Shown: positions 1 to 9,056, counted from the first letter of the stretch. The stretch is DNA of 64,000 nt from Polynucleobacter sp. IMCC 30228 (GCF_021395205.1 NZ_JAJVCS010000004.1:248001-312000), one strand, 5' to 3'. Made by a program: numbers and translations. Notes: generated by a model not told the origin, from the letters alone.

Positions 1-264
1 TTATATCTTTTTCCAAAATTAGATCCCGAGGTATACCCCATTACCGACGATCAAAAATGGATTACTGATTTTTTGCGGGAAGAAAAAGTGTTATTAGTGC
101 AAGGTACTGGATTTAATTGGGTCAAGCCTGACCATTTCCGCGTCGTCTTTTTACCGCATGAGGATGTTTTACGTGAAGCGATTGGCCGCTTAGCCCAGTT
201 TCTGGAGCGGTATCGACTAAAACACGGCACCAACAAAGCGTTAACGACTGCTAAATCATCATGA
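1..264 (+). CDS. alaT: Alanine-synthesizing aminotransferase, C-terminal end (partial)
   Basis: The frame is open from the first base of the window, so only the last 87 residues are present. They include a KLDPEVYPITDDQ-like stretch, then FLREEKVLLVQGTGFNW and VKPDHFRVVFLP. This is the C-terminal small domain of the AlaT-type pyridoxal phosphate aminotransferases, which make alanine from pyruvate and glutamate. The arginine in HFRVVFLP is in the position that binds the substrate carboxylate in class I aminotransferases. The stop codon overlaps the hom start by four bases (ATGA), so the two genes are probably translationally coupled. AlaT next to hom and thrC is a common arrangement in Burkholderiales (from memory). 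The catalytic lysine lies outside the window. Confidence 0.88.
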   Translation, partial: LYLFPKLDPEVYPITDDQKWITDFLREEKVLLVQGTGFNWVKPDHFRVVFLPHEDVLREAIGRLAQFLERYRLKHGTNKALTTAKSS

Positions 265-1586
265 AAAAAAATGGCTTGAAACCGATTCAGGTCGGTCTTT
301 TAGGAATTGGTACGGTCGGCGGCGGCGTGTTTGCGGTGCTTGAGCGCAACCAAGAGGAAATACAACGGCGCGCGGGGCGTGGTATTCACATTCATACCGT
401 TGCCGATTTAAATGTATCTCGAGCTAAAGAATTGGTGCAAGGTCGGGCTCAAGTGGTTGCTGACGCGCGCACGGTAATTGCCGATCCAGAAATTGATATC
501 GTGATCGAACTTATTGGTGGTTATGGCATCGCCAAAGATTTAGTGATGGAAGCCATTGCTGCTGGCAAGCATGTCGTTACCGCAAACAAAGCTTTAATTG
601 CCGTGCATGGAAATGCCATTTTTGCAGCAGCGCATGAAAAAGGTGTCATGGTGGCCTTTGAAGCTGCAGTTGCTGGCGGGATCCCTATTATCAAAGCATT
701 ACGCGAAGGCTTATCGGCTAATCGTATTGAATGGATCGCTGGAATTGTTAATGGCACGACCAATTTCATTTTGTCAGAAATGCGCGATAAGGGCTTAGAC
801 TTTGCTACCGTCCTGAAGGAGGCGCAACGCCTTGGGTATGCTGAAGCCGACCCTACTTTTGATATCGAGGGTATCGACGCAGCGCATAAAGTGAGCATTA
901 TGAGTGCCATTGCATTTGGTATTCCGATGCAATTTGAACAGGCCCATATTGAAGGTATTACTCAATTGTCAGCTATCGATATTCGCTATGCCGAGCAACT
1001 GGGTTATCGCATTAAATTACTTGGCATTACCAAGCGTACGCCTGCAGGCATTGAACTGCGGGTGCATCCCACCTTAATTCCTGCCAAGCGCCTGATTGCC
1101 AACGTTGAGGGGGCGATGAATGCAGTGCAAGTTTTTGGCGATGCAGTAGGCACAACTTTGTATTACGGTAAAGGGGCCGGCTCTGAGCCAACCGCTTCCG
1201 CCGTTATTGCCGATTTAGTTGATGTAACTCGCTTAATGACAGCTGATCCAGATAATCGTGTTCCCCATTTAGCTTTTCAACCCGAGGCGATGCAAAACTT
1301 ACCTATTTTGCCCATGAGCGAAATTACGAGTAGCTATTACTTGCGCCTATGTGTGGCAGATCAGGCAGGGGTCTTGGCAGAAATTACGAAAATTTTGGCT
1401 TCACATCATGTTTCAATTGACGCGCTCATCCAAAAAGAAGCACTCGAAGGTGAAAGACAAACTGATTTAGTGATGTTAACTCATGCGACTAAAGAAAAAA
1501 ATATGTTGGCAGCAATTCAAGAGATTCAATGTTTGCCGACTGTTATGGCCGACGTTGTTAAGCTGCGGCTTGAAAACTTATCGTAA
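261..1586 (+). CDS. hom: Homoserine dehydrogenase
   Basis: Reduces aspartate semialdehyde to homoserine with NAD(P)H, the branch point to threonine and methionine. The 441 residues have the usual monofunctional layout. An N-terminal Rossmann domain carries GIGTVGGGV (residues 15-23). The dehydrogenase domain has TANKAL and the GIVNGTTNFIL motif, with EAQRLGYAEADPTFDIEG next to the active site. A C-terminal ACT domain begins near SSYYLRLCVADQAGVLAE and suggests feedback control by threonine. The ATG overlaps the alaT stop. thrC follows after 25 bases, so the two act in sequence on the threonine pathway. No aspartokinase is fused or adjacent. Confidence 0.97.
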   Translation: MKKNGLKPIQVGLLGIGTVGGGVFAVLERNQEEIQRRAGRGIHIHTVADLNVSRAKELVQGRAQVVADARTVIADPEIDIVIELIGGYGIAKDLVMEAIAAGKHVVTANKALIAVHGNAIFAAAHEKGVMVAFEAAVAGGIPIIKALREGLSANRIEWIAGIVNGTTNFILSEMRDKGLDFATVLKEAQRLGYAEADPTFDIEGIDAAHKVSIMSAIAFGIPMQFEQAHIEGITQLSAIDIRYAEQLGYRIKLLGITKRTPAGIELRVHPTLIPAKRLIANVEGAMNAVQVFGDAVGTTLYYGKGAGSEPTASAVIADLVDVTRLMTADPDNRVPHLAFQPEAMQNLPILPMSEITSSYYLRLCVADQAGVLAEITKILASHHVSIDALIQKEALEGERQTDLVMLTHATKEKNMLAAIQEIQCLPTVMADVVKLRLENLS

Positions 1587-1611
1587 GTGCGGCTACGTAT
1601 AGATAAGCACA

Positions 1612-3054
1612 ATGCTGTATCAATCTACCCGCGGTAATAGCCCGCTAGTCAGCTTTCAGGCCATTTTACTTGGTGGCTTAGCTCCCGATGGCGGTTTATA
1701 TTTGCCAGTGCATTATCCACAAGTCAGCTCGGCGCAACTCGATGCTTGGCGCAAATTAACGTACGCCGATTTAGCATATGAGGTGTTACATTTGTTTTGT
1801 GATGACATACCAGCAGCAGATTTACTTGACATCACTCGTAAAACCTATACCGCAGCGGTTTATTGCAATGGTCGTCGCACTGATTTAGCAAGCGATATTA
1901 CTCCTTTGCATTATTTGGGAGAAGAGCAGGGTACTAGCCTCAGCCTTTTAAGTCTTTCTAACGGGCCTACCTTAGCGTTTAAGGATATGGCGATGCAGTT
2001 GCTGGGCAATTTATTTGAATATGCTTTGCAAAAAACGGGGCAACAACTTAACATCTTGGGTGCGACATCGGGTGATACGGGTAGCGCAGCAGAATATGCC
2101 ATGCGCGGTAAAGCTGGTATTCAGGTATTTATGTTGTCACCGCAAGGCAAAATGAGCGCGTTTCAAGCCGCACAAATGTATTCTTTACCTGATGCCAACA
2201 TCCATAATTTAGCGCTTACAGGGGTGTTTGACGACTGCCAAGATATTGTTAAAGCAGTAAGTAATGATCTAGAATTTAAAGCCCGCTACCACATTGGTAC
2301 TGTGAACTCAATTAACTGGGGGCGGGTTGTAGCTCAGGTTGTGTACTACTTTCAAGCCTATTTTCTGGCCACTAAAGCGAATACAGAGCAGGTGTCTTTT
2401 GCTGTTCCTTCAGGCAACTTTGGTAATATTTGTGCAGGCCATATAGCGCGCATGATGGGTTTACCAATCGAGCATTTAGTGTTAGCTACGAATGAAAATA
2501 ATGTACTTGATGAATTTTTCCGCACAGGTATTTATCGCGCTCGTAAAGCGGCGGAGACTTTACATACCACTAGTCCATCAATGGATATCTCGAAAGCCAG
2601 TAATTTTGAGCGCTTTATTTTTGATTTATTAGGTCAAGATGGTCAACGGACTGCTGCTTTATTTAAGCAAGTCGAGAAGACTGGCGGCTTTGATTTATCT
2701 ACGGACCCAGCCTTTCAAGCGATACAGCAGTTTGGGTTTATTTCTGGAAGTAGTAGTCACCAAAATCGCCTCGACACGATTCGTAATATCGATATGCAGT
2801 ATGGCGTGATGATCGATCCGCATACCGCTGACGGTGTGCAGGTAGCACGCCATCATCTACAGGCGGGGATACCGATGATTGTGCTTGAAACTGCTCTGCC
2901 AATTAAGTTTGCAGAGACCATTGAAGCTGCGCTAGGGCGCCCGGCTGATTGTCCGCCTGCTTTTCAAAGTATTAAAACTTTACCGCAACGGGTGCAGACA
3001 ATGAGACCCGATGTCAATCAGGTGAAAGCTTTTATTACTTCACATCTTCAATAA
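1612..3054 (+). CDS. thrC: Threonine synthase
   Basis: Converts O-phosphohomoserine to threonine with pyridoxal phosphate. The 480-residue length fits the longer bacterial class of ThrC. The lysine that binds the cofactor is K124 in GPTLAFKDMAMQ. GATSGDTGSAAEYA is the phosphate-binding loop, and the N-terminal STRG/GGLAPDGGLYLP signature is typical. It lies 25 bases after hom and 5 bases before moeA. No clear Shine-Dalgarno sequence precedes the ATG, so translation may rely on coupling or a weak site. No homoserine kinase (thrB) is present in the window, so the phosphorylated substrate must come from a gene elsewhere. Confidence 0.97.
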   Translation: MLYQSTRGNSPLVSFQAILLGGLAPDGGLYLPVHYPQVSSAQLDAWRKLTYADLAYEVLHLFCDDIPAADLLDITRKTYTAAVYCNGRRTDLASDITPLHYLGEEQGTSLSLLSLSNGPTLAFKDMAMQLLGNLFEYALQKTGQQLNILGATSGDTGSAAEYAMRGKAGIQVFMLSPQGKMSAFQAAQMYSLPDANIHNLALTGVFDDCQDIVKAVSNDLEFKARYHIGTVNSINWGRVVAQVVYYFQAYFLATKANTEQVSFAVPSGNFGNICAGHIARMMGLPIEHLVLATNENNVLDEFFRTGIYRARKAAETLHTTSPSMDISKASNFERFIFDLLGQDGQRTAALFKQVEKTGGFDLSTDPAFQAIQQFGFISGSSSHQNRLDTIRNIDMQYGVMIDPHTADGVQVARHHLQAGIPMIVLETALPIKFAETIEAALGRPADCPPAFQSIKTLPQRVQTMRPDVNQVKAFITSHLQ

Positions 3055-3059
3055 AAACT

Positions 3060-4298
3060 ATGCTCACTGCTCAAGAAGCTTTAGATCATTTACTGCCGCA
3101 TGCTCAGGCGGTTAGCGAAGTAGAGCGTGAGCCAACTCAGACAGCTCTAGGACGAGTGTTGGCAGCTGATTTAGCTAGTTTAGTAGACGTACCGCCCCTC
3201 GATAATAGTTCGATGGATGGTTATGCAGTACGTTGTGCCGATTTAAGCGCTGCTGATATGACATTGCACATTGGTCAACGTATTCCTGCGGGAACAGTTG
3301 GTCAGACATTAGAGTTAAGGCAAGCTGCACGTATTTTCACTGGCGCTCCGATTCCTGAGGGTGCAGATGCGATAGTCATGCAAGAAGAAACCAGCTTGTT
3401 ACCAAGTGAAATTGCGGGACAAACAGATCGCGTACAGATTCTGCATTTACCTCTCGCGGGGCAATGGATTCGTCGCCGTGGCGAAGATCTTACAGCCGGC
3501 AAAGTGGCCTTGTCAGCGGGTACTTTTTTACGTCCCCAAGAATTGGGGGTTGCTGCATCTGCTGGTCTTACCCATTTAATGGTGAAACGCCGCGTGCGAG
3601 TTGCTGCATTTTTTACTGGTGATGAACTAGCTTTACCTGGCGAACCATTAAAGCCTGGCGGAATTTATAACTCGAATCGCGATACTTTATTAGCTTGCTT
3701 AAGATCGTTAGGATGTATCCCTACTGATTTAGGTATCGTACCCGATCGCTTAGACGCTACTCGCGCGGCGTTGCGGGCGGCAAGTGTAAATCATGACCTG
3801 ATCATTACATCAGGTGGGGTTTCGGTTGGGGAAGAGGATCATATTAAGCCCGCTGTTAGCGCAGAAGGACGCTTAGACCTTTGGCAAATAGCAATTAAAC
3901 CTGGTAAACCATTGGCCTTTGGTGCGGTGCGTAAAGGGGCTGATGTTGCGAGTGGTGAAACTTGGTTTATGGGTCTGCCAGGTAATCCCGTGTCGAGCTT
4001 CGTTACATTTTTATTATTTGTCCGGCCATTTATTTTGCGCTTACAGGGTCGTCATGAGATAAACGCACCAAGATATTTTATGCGGGCAGATTTCGATTGG
4101 CTCAAAGCCGATCGCCGTAATGAATTCTTGCGAGTTAAGGAGAACGCAGCAGGCGGCCTCGATTTATTTCCTAATCAAAGCTCAGGGGTCTTAACAAGCG
4201 CATCATGGGGCGATGGTCTAGTTGACTGTCCGCCAAATCAAGCAATTCAACGCGGTGCAATGGTAACTTATATGCCTTTTAGTGGGCTCCTGAGTTAA
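3060..4298 (+). CDS. moeA: Molybdopterin molybdenumtransferase
   Basis: Inserts molybdate into adenylylated molybdopterin in the last step of molybdenum cofactor synthesis. The 412 residues have the MoeA domain order. The N-terminal domain has VPPLDNSSMDGYAVR, then RIPAGTVG and the FTGAPIPEGADAIVMQEE motif. The MogA-like domain has TGDEL, GIYNSN and the TSGGVSVGEEDHI loop. GLPGNPVSSF and a C-terminal beta-barrel follow. It begins five bases after thrC and precedes moaD and moaE, so the threonine genes and the cofactor genes probably share a transcript. Confidence 0.97.
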   Translation: MLTAQEALDHLLPHAQAVSEVEREPTQTALGRVLAADLASLVDVPPLDNSSMDGYAVRCADLSAADMTLHIGQRIPAGTVGQTLELRQAARIFTGAPIPEGADAIVMQEETSLLPSEIAGQTDRVQILHLPLAGQWIRRRGEDLTAGKVALSAGTFLRPQELGVAASAGLTHLMVKRRVRVAAFFTGDELALPGEPLKPGGIYNSNRDTLLACLRSLGCIPTDLGIVPDRLDATRAALRAASVNHDLIITSGGVSVGEEDHIKPAVSAEGRLDLWQIAIKPGKPLAFGAVRKGADVASGETWFMGLPGNPVSSFVTFLLFVRPFILRLQGRHEINAPRYFMRADFDWLKADRRNEFLRVKENAAGGLDLFPNQSSGVLTSASWGDGLVDCPPNQAIQRGAMVTYMPFSGLLS

Positions 4299-4335
4299 GC
4301 ATCATTCAATCTATAAAATCGTTTAGGATGGCACG

Positions 4336-4593
4336 ATGAAACTACAGTTACGCTTTTTTGCCTCCCTACGCGAAGGCCTCGGTTTAAGCGAGGAATTGGT
4401 TAGTGTGCCGCCATCTGTAGTGAATACTGCAGAGTTGCGGATTTGGCTCATGCAGCGGGGTGAAGTTTGGGCGCAATTATTTAATGCCGAACGGCCCATA
4501 CGTTGTGCTGTAAACCAACACATTGCGGCAGAAGATGTGCGCATCAGCGACGGCGATGAAGTCGCTTTTTTCCCCCCTGTTACCGGCGGCTGA
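4336..4593 (+). CDS. moaD: Molybdopterin synthase sulfur-carrier subunit
   Basis: Small ubiquitin-like subunit of molybdopterin synthase. After thiocarboxylation at its C terminus it donates sulfur to cyclic pyranopterin monophosphate. The protein has 85 residues and ends in PPVTGG, the required terminal double glycine. The N-terminal LQLRFFASLREGLGLSEE strand-helix pattern is typical. An AGGATGG stretch lies a suitable distance before the ATG. The moaE start is one base beyond its stop codon, which fits the equal stoichiometry of the two subunits. Confidence 0.95.
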   Translation: MKLQLRFFASLREGLGLSEELVSVPPSVVNTAELRIWLMQRGEVWAQLFNAERPIRCAVNQHIAAEDVRISDGDEVAFFPPVTGG

Positions 4594-4594
4594 A

Positions 4595-5047
4595 ATGACA
4601 GTTCGTATTCAAGTTGCTGATTTTGATTTGAGCACCGAAATTGCTGCGCTACGCTCTGGTGATTTAGAGGTCGGCGCAATTGTTTCTTTTGTCGGTACTG
4701 TGCGCGATATGAATAATGGTAGTCAGGTAAACAGCATGGAGTTAGAGCACTATGCTGGCATGACCGAAAAAGCGCTAGCAGCAATTATTGCCGAAGCGAA
4801 GGCGCGCTGGCAGATTCGCGACACATTAGTGATTCATCGCATCGGCAAAATGTTGCCTGGCGAGCAAATTGTTTTGGTAGCAGTGACAGGCCAACATCGT
4901 GGCGAAGCCTTTGCCGCCTGCGAATTTATTATGGATTACTTAAAAACCGCTGCCCCTTTTTGGAAAAAAGAGGCTACACCCACTGGCGAGCATTGGGTCG
5001 ATGCTCGCATTACCGATGATGAAGCACTGAAGCGGTGGCAGAAGTAG
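4595..5047 (+). CDS. moaE: Molybdopterin synthase catalytic subunit
   Basis: Catalytic subunit that converts precursor Z to molybdopterin with sulfur from MoaD. I chose the ATG at 4595 (150 residues, MTVRIQVADFDLS). The longer open frame starting at 4523 would add 24 residues read out of frame through moaD and has no family match. Motifs include SFVGTVRDMN, the LEHYAGMTEKAL stretch, HRIGKMLPGE, and the active-site lysines in FWKKEATPTGEHWVDA. It directly follows the moaD stop codon. The next gene starts about 100 bases later, so this is probably the end of the operon. Confidence 0.96.
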   Translation: MTVRIQVADFDLSTEIAALRSGDLEVGAIVSFVGTVRDMNNGSQVNSMELEHYAGMTEKALAAIIAEAKARWQIRDTLVIHRIGKMLPGEQIVLVAVTGQHRGEAFAACEFIMDYLKTAAPFWKKEATPTGEHWVDARITDDEALKRWQK

Positions 5048-5144
5048 TAATTTATTGCTATTCAGGTATAGTGAAGAAAAAAGACGATTATTTATTTTAT
5101 AAATTATTGACCGACATTAAAAAAATTACCCCTAGGAGACAACT

Positions 5145-5588
5145 ATGGTTCAGACAACTATGATTCGTTTATTACAATTAGTAGCTCTTTTTGCCATCAG
5201 CTTTTCAAGTGCATTTGCTCAACCTGCAACCGAAGCAGAGGTATCTAAGGCGATGGAAAGGTTGAATGCTGCCATTCTTTCAGGCGATGCGCAAAAGCTC
5301 AGTGCAATTTCAGGAGCCCAAGTTAATTATGGGCATTCGGATGGCAGGGTGCAGAACAAAAAAGAATTCATCGATGCTCTAGTTGAACGGAAGTCGGTAT
5401 TTACTAAAATTGATGTGACTAATCAAAAAATTGTCATGATGGGGGATCTTGCCGTTGTACGTAATCACGTATCGGCTGATATTGCGCCGGGCGGCAAACC
5501 AGGGCATGTCGAATTAGAAATTATCTATGTATTTCGAATTGAAGGTGGTGAGTGGAAGTTGATCGGACGCCAGGCATTTAAGATTTAG
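5145..5588 (+). CDS. Secreted NTF2-like (DUF4440-type) protein
   Basis: A 147-residue protein with an N-terminal signal peptide (LLQLVALFAISFSSAFAQ, cleavage likely after AFA). The rest looks like a single SnoaL/NTF2-like cone domain: AAILSGDAQKLSAI, then YGHSDGRVQNKKEFIDAL, then paired strands ending in GGEWKLIGRQAFKI. Such domains bind small ligands, and the substrate cannot be told from sequence. The start is supported by AGGAGA six bases before the ATG. It stands alone, about 100 bases after moaE and convergent with the metY-like gene. Confidence 0.75.
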   Translation: MVQTTMIRLLQLVALFAISFSSAFAQPATEAEVSKAMERLNAAILSGDAQKLSAISGAQVNYGHSDGRVQNKKEFIDALVERKSVFTKIDVTNQKIVMMGDLAVVRNHVSADIAPGGKPGHVELEIIYVFRIEGGEWKLIGRQAFKI

Positions 5589-5734
5589 TTACCCGTTCCT
5601 GCAATTGACTAGGCAATTAAAAATATCCTAAATGTCTCCGGCAGCTTGGTAGGCATATTGATTAAATCCCTACTCAGTAATGTGTGTGGGTAGCAATGTG
5701 GCATGCAACTCTCAGCTTGACTCTCCTATTTACT

Positions 5735-7006
5735 CTATACCTTGGCTAAAGCTTGGGCGAGGTCTTCTTTTAAATCATCAATATGTTCAATGCCAACGCA
5801 TAAACGCACCGTATCTTCGGTAACCCCAGATTTAGCCAATTCTTCTGGCGAAAGCTGGCGATGGGTGGTTGAAGCAGGATGTGTAGCGAGAGAGCGGACA
5901 TCGCCAATATTGACTAAACGGGTAAATAAATTTAAGGCGTCTAAGAAACGTTCACCCGCAGCTCGCCCACCTTTAACACCAAAAGTCATTAGGCCCGATG
6001 CTTTGCCGCCCATTATTCTTTTTACTAAGGCATGGTCAGGGTGGTCGGGTAAGCCTGCATAGTTAACCCACTGCACCTTCGCCTGTTGTTTCATAAAATT
6101 AGCTACCGCTAACGTATTTTCACAAATACGATCCATGCGCAGCGGCAAGGTTTCAATTCCTTGCAAAATTAAAAAGGCATTAAACGGTGAAATAGCAGCG
6201 CCCATATTTCTTAGTGGTACTACCCGTGCGCGACCAATATAAGCTGCGGGTCCTAACGCTTCGGTATAAACCACGCCGTGATAACTCACATCGGGCTCAT
6301 TAAGTCGCTTAAATTTTTCTTTATGTTCGGCCCAAGGAAACTTGCCAGAATCAATGATGGCGCCGCCTAAGCTATTGCCATGGCCACCCATATACTTGGT
6401 TAAAGATTGCACCACAATATCGGCACCATGCTCAATGGGGCGGCATAAATAGGGGCTAGGTACCGTGTTATCAACAATGAGAGGGACGCCATGGCGGTGT
6501 GCCATTTCCGCTATGGCAGCAATATCAGTCACGTTACCTTGGGGATTGCCCAACGATTCAACATAAATTGCTTTGGTACGGGCATCGATTAGCGGCTCAA
6601 AACTTTTGGGATCACGATAATCGGCAAAGCGAGTTTCAATTCCATATTGAGGCAAAGTATGGGCAAATAAATTGTAGGTTCCGCCATAAAGGGCATTTGA
6701 AGAAACGATGTTATCGCCCATTTCAGCGATAGTTTGAATTGCGTAAGTGACTGCAGCTTGCCCTGAAGCCAGTGCGAGGGCAGCGATGCCGCCCTCGAGC
6801 GCAGCCACACGTTCTTCAAGCACTGATTGGGTTGGATTCATAATACGGGTATAGATATTGCCAGGCACTTTTAGATCGAATAAGTCGGCCCCATGCTGTG
6901 CGCTGTCAAAGGCATAGGCTACCGTTTGGTAAATTGGGGGCACTACTGCCTTGGTAACTGGATCGGGTTTGTAGCCAGCATGTACAGCTTTAGTTTCAAA
7001 TTTCAT
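5735..7006 (-). CDS. metY: O-acetylhomoserine sulfhydrylase (aminocarboxypropyltransferase)
   Basis: Pyridoxal phosphate enzyme of the Cys/Met metabolism family. It makes homocysteine from O-acetylhomoserine and sulfide, a direct route to methionine. The length of 423 residues and the TRIMNPTQ, ASGQAAVTYAI, SSNALYGGTYNLF and VDNTVPSPYLCRP motifs fit this subgroup better than the shorter cystathionine synthases. The cofactor lysine is K204 in SLTKYMGGHGNSLGG. The start is supported by GGAGG seven bases upstream of the ATG. It is transcribed away from the MFS gene. It uses the same homoserine branch that the hom product feeds. Confidence 0.93.
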   Translation of the reverse strand: MKFETKAVHAGYKPDPVTKAVVPPIYQTVAYAFDSAQHGADLFDLKVPGNIYTRIMNPTQSVLEERVAALEGGIAALALASGQAAVTYAIQTIAEMGDNIVSSNALYGGTYNLFAHTLPQYGIETRFADYRDPKSFEPLIDARTKAIYVESLGNPQGNVTDIAAIAEMAHRHGVPLIVDNTVPSPYLCRPIEHGADIVVQSLTKYMGGHGNSLGGAIIDSGKFPWAEHKEKFKRLNEPDVSYHGVVYTEALGPAAYIGRARVVPLRNMGAAISPFNAFLILQGIETLPLRMDRICENTLAVANFMKQQAKVQWVNYAGLPDHPDHALVKRIMGGKASGLMTFGVKGGRAAGERFLDALNLFTRLVNIGDVRSLATHPASTTHRQLSPEELAKSGVTEDTVRLCVGIEHIDDLKEDLAQALAKV

Positions 7007-7084
7007 ATGGTTGCCTCCGGATTAAGACGTTTATTAGTAGTTAGTGTAATTGAGCCCGATAAGATTGGGGTAATTATCAAAAAA

Positions 7085-7113
7085 TTGACAATCAGGAATA
7101 GAATTTCTATCTT
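7085..7113 (+). promoter_or_regulatory. Sigma-70-type promoter for the MFS gene
   Basis: A perfect -35 hexamer TTGACA (7085-7090) is followed after 17 bases by TATCTT (7108-7113, four of six consensus matches). Transcription would begin near 7120, giving a leader of about 30 bases with AAGGGG before the ATG at 7150. It lies in the gap between the divergent metY-like gene and the transporter. Confidence 0.6.
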
Positions 7114-7149
7114 AATTAGGATAAACATCTGTTTTATAAGGGGTTGGCG

Positions 7150-8319
7150 ATGAATTCACCCAAAAAAGTCATTGGCTTTATTAATCTGGCGCATTTTATT
7201 GATCACTATGCCATGCTGGTGTTTGCAGCCGCAGTCATTGTGATGGCGCCAGTATTTAATATGACCTATGCGCAGCTACTGCCGTATGCTACCCCTGGCT
7301 TTATTGCCTTTGGTGCTGGGTCGTTAATTAGCGGGTGGCTAGGCGATCGCTGGAGCAGAAGAAATATGCTTGCCATCTTTTTTATTGGCATGGGATCTGC
7401 CCTCTTAGGCATTGCCTTGATACAAACACCAATGCAGCTAGGGATTGCACTATTTGCAGTTGGGATCATTGCTTCGATCTATCACCCTGTAGGCATGGCC
7501 ATGCTAACGTCTTACTCAGCAAAACTGGGGAGGGAACTAGGTATCAACGGTGTTTACGGTAACTTAGGAGTAGCCTCATCAGCACTCATCACGGGCTTAA
7601 TTTGTGAATATTTAGGCTGGCGTTGGGCTTTTGTTTTACCCGGTGTCATTGCCATCGTCATTGGGCTCATTTTTATGAAAACCATTCATGATGAAAAAAT
7701 TGCCAAAAAATCCTTGGGCGTGGGTAATGCCAGAGTATCAAAAAATGTGATGGCGCTAGTGGTGGTGTCCTTAGTCTTGACAATTATTGCTAGCTCAACC
7801 ACTTTTAATGCGATCACGGTAGCGCTGCCAAAATTATTTCAAGAAAGACTCGCCGAGATCACCCAAAATACTGCGCTTTTAGGTTTAATTGCTTCTACGG
7901 TTTATGTATTTGGTGCTTTAGCCCAATATACGATTGGTAATTTGCTGGATAAATATCCGCTTAAAAAGATTTTTATGCCACTAGCTATTTTTTTAGTAGC
8001 GATGCTGTATGTTGCAGCAGAAACATCTGGTTTTATGCTAATTCTCGTTTCGATTGGGATTGTGATTAGTATTTTTGGTCAGGTAACTGTAAACGACACG
8101 ATGGTTGGTAAATATACTTCGGATGAGTGGCGCGCCCGCGCTTTTGCGGTTCGCTATTTCCTGGGCTTTACTGCAGCAGGCGCTTCGGTAGGCTTAGTGG
8201 CCTTACTCTATGCCAACGGTGGTTTTACTTTAATGCTACAGGCCTTTGCAGCATTTTGCTTCTTGGTTGTGATTGGCGCCTTTATCTTCCCTACCGAACA
8301 AATGAAGACTTCTGCCTAA
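7150..8319 (+). CDS. MFS transporter, fosmidomycin-resistance-like
   Basis: A 389-residue integral membrane protein with about twelve hydrophobic segments and the major facilitator inter-helix motif GWLGDRWSRR. The short N terminus (INLAHFIDHYAMLVF) and the general pattern resemble the Fsr/fosmidomycin-resistance branch. The substrate cannot be assigned. I start it at ATG 7150 because AAGGGG (7138-7143) is six bases upstream. An in-frame TTG at 7144 lies too close to that site. It has its own good promoter and appears to be a single-gene unit. Confidence 0.85.
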   Translation: MNSPKKVIGFINLAHFIDHYAMLVFAAAVIVMAPVFNMTYAQLLPYATPGFIAFGAGSLISGWLGDRWSRRNMLAIFFIGMGSALLGIALIQTPMQLGIALFAVGIIASIYHPVGMAMLTSYSAKLGRELGINGVYGNLGVASSALITGLICEYLGWRWAFVLPGVIAIVIGLIFMKTIHDEKIAKKSLGVGNARVSKNVMALVVVSLVLTIIASSTTFNAITVALPKLFQERLAEITQNTALLGLIASTVYVFGALAQYTIGNLLDKYPLKKIFMPLAIFLVAMLYVAAETSGFMLILVSIGIVISIFGQVTVNDTMVGKYTSDEWRARAFAVRYFLGFTAAGASVGLVALLYANGGFTLMLQAFAAFCFLVVIGAFIFPTEQMKTSA

Positions 8320-8403
8320 CCGATTCAGCCCAGCCATAAGCCTATATTTTAATTGGGTTTAGAGCGCCTAATTGATATTTTTAAGAATATGTTGCGGCTA
8401 GTC

Positions 8404-8432
8404 TTGACTCTGGCTGGACCACGATGTAATGT
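8404..8432 (+). promoter_or_regulatory. Possible promoter for the small membrane protein gene
   Basis: TTGACT (8404-8409) is separated by 17 bases from TAATGT (8427-8432). The -35 is good (five of six) and the -10 is weak. The leader to the ATG at 8516 would be about 75 bases. Confidence 0.4.
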
Positions 8433-8515
8433 AAGCGCATGGCAAGTGGGTTAAGGTGCGAATTATTTCACTTGCTTTACGGTGAATATTTTTGCTTAAC
8501 GAAAGGATATTGAAT

Positions 8516-8719
8516 ATGCTTTTTACTGAATCTCAAAGCCCGATGGATAAGATTTTGAAACTAGCTGGTATTGCTGGAATGATTATTAGTATTACCACTG
8601 CATTTTATTTAATTTTCCCTGCTGGCCAGTCAAAAGTCGCTGTATTTTTAGCGTCTTTAGGTATAGCGCTTTTTTTAAGTTATTTGTCTTTTGCAATTCA
8701 GGATAAATCAGCCGGTTAA
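8516..8719 (+). CDS. Small two-helix membrane protein
   Basis: A 67-residue protein with two likely transmembrane helices (ILKLAGIAGMIISITTAFY and VAVFLASLGIALFLSYLSF) joined by a short loop and followed by a polar tail. I do not recognise a family. The start at 8516 is supported by AAAGGA about eight bases upstream. A longer frame from TTG 8492 runs through that site and is unlikely. A strong terminator follows directly, so the gene looks like an independent unit. Confidence 0.65.
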   Translation: MLFTESQSPMDKILKLAGIAGMIISITTAFYLIFPAGQSKVAVFLASLGIALFLSYLSFAIQDKSAG

Positions 8720-8753
8720 GTTCTTAATAATTCAGCATTTGGCTGCTTGAATC

Positions 8754-8782
8754 ATGACTCTCGAGTGAGGGTCATTTTTTTT
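8754..8782 (+). terminator. Rho-independent terminator after the small membrane protein gene
   Basis: The arms ATGACTCTC and GAGGGTCAT form a nine-pair stem with one T-G wobble and a GAGT loop, followed by a run of eight T residues. It ends the transcript of the gene at 8516-8719. Confidence 0.85.
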
Positions 8783-8811
8783 GGAGTAAGCGAGCTTTTT
8801 AGTTAAGCTTA

Positions 8812-8967
8812 TTAGTTGCCATAATTGCATGGCATACCCATGCAACCGCCCTCAGTAATTTGATTCTGAATCGTGTTTTGCATGCCGGGGGATGAGTCCG
8901 AATAGGGCGCAACCTGACAGCCATAGATGGCAATGGATAGCAAAAATAAGGCAATTATTTTGTTCAT
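8812..8967 (-). CDS. Small predicted lipoprotein
   Basis: A 51-residue reading frame on the minus strand that is easy to miss because of its size. It starts MNKIIALFLLSIAIYGCQ, a lysine-containing hydrophobic signal sequence ending in a plausible lipobox (IYGC, cysteine 17). The short mature part (VAPYSDSSPG, then GGCMGMPCNYGN) has two more cysteines. The start is an ATG with a weak AGG about six bases upstream. I know no named family for it. The signal sequence and lipobox argue against a chance frame. It is flanked by a terminator on one side and another small minus-strand gene on the other. Confidence 0.6.
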   Translation of the reverse strand: MNKIIALFLLSIAIYGCQVAPYSDSSPGMQNTIQNQITEGGCMGMPCNYGN

Positions 8968-9056
8968 TTCAAACCTATTAAAGGGGCACGGTAAGGCGTT
9001 AGGCTAATCATAAAGCAAGCTCTAATATCGGCTTTGATTTTATCCAATTCTCGGAT

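Noticed and set aside
1598..1603. TATAGA as a promoter for thrC
   Set aside because: No -35 element at usable spacing, and the gene lies 25 bases after hom in an evident operon.
4523..4594. N-terminal extension of moaE
   Set aside because: It would be read out of frame through moaD, and the ATG at 4595 gives the normal family length.
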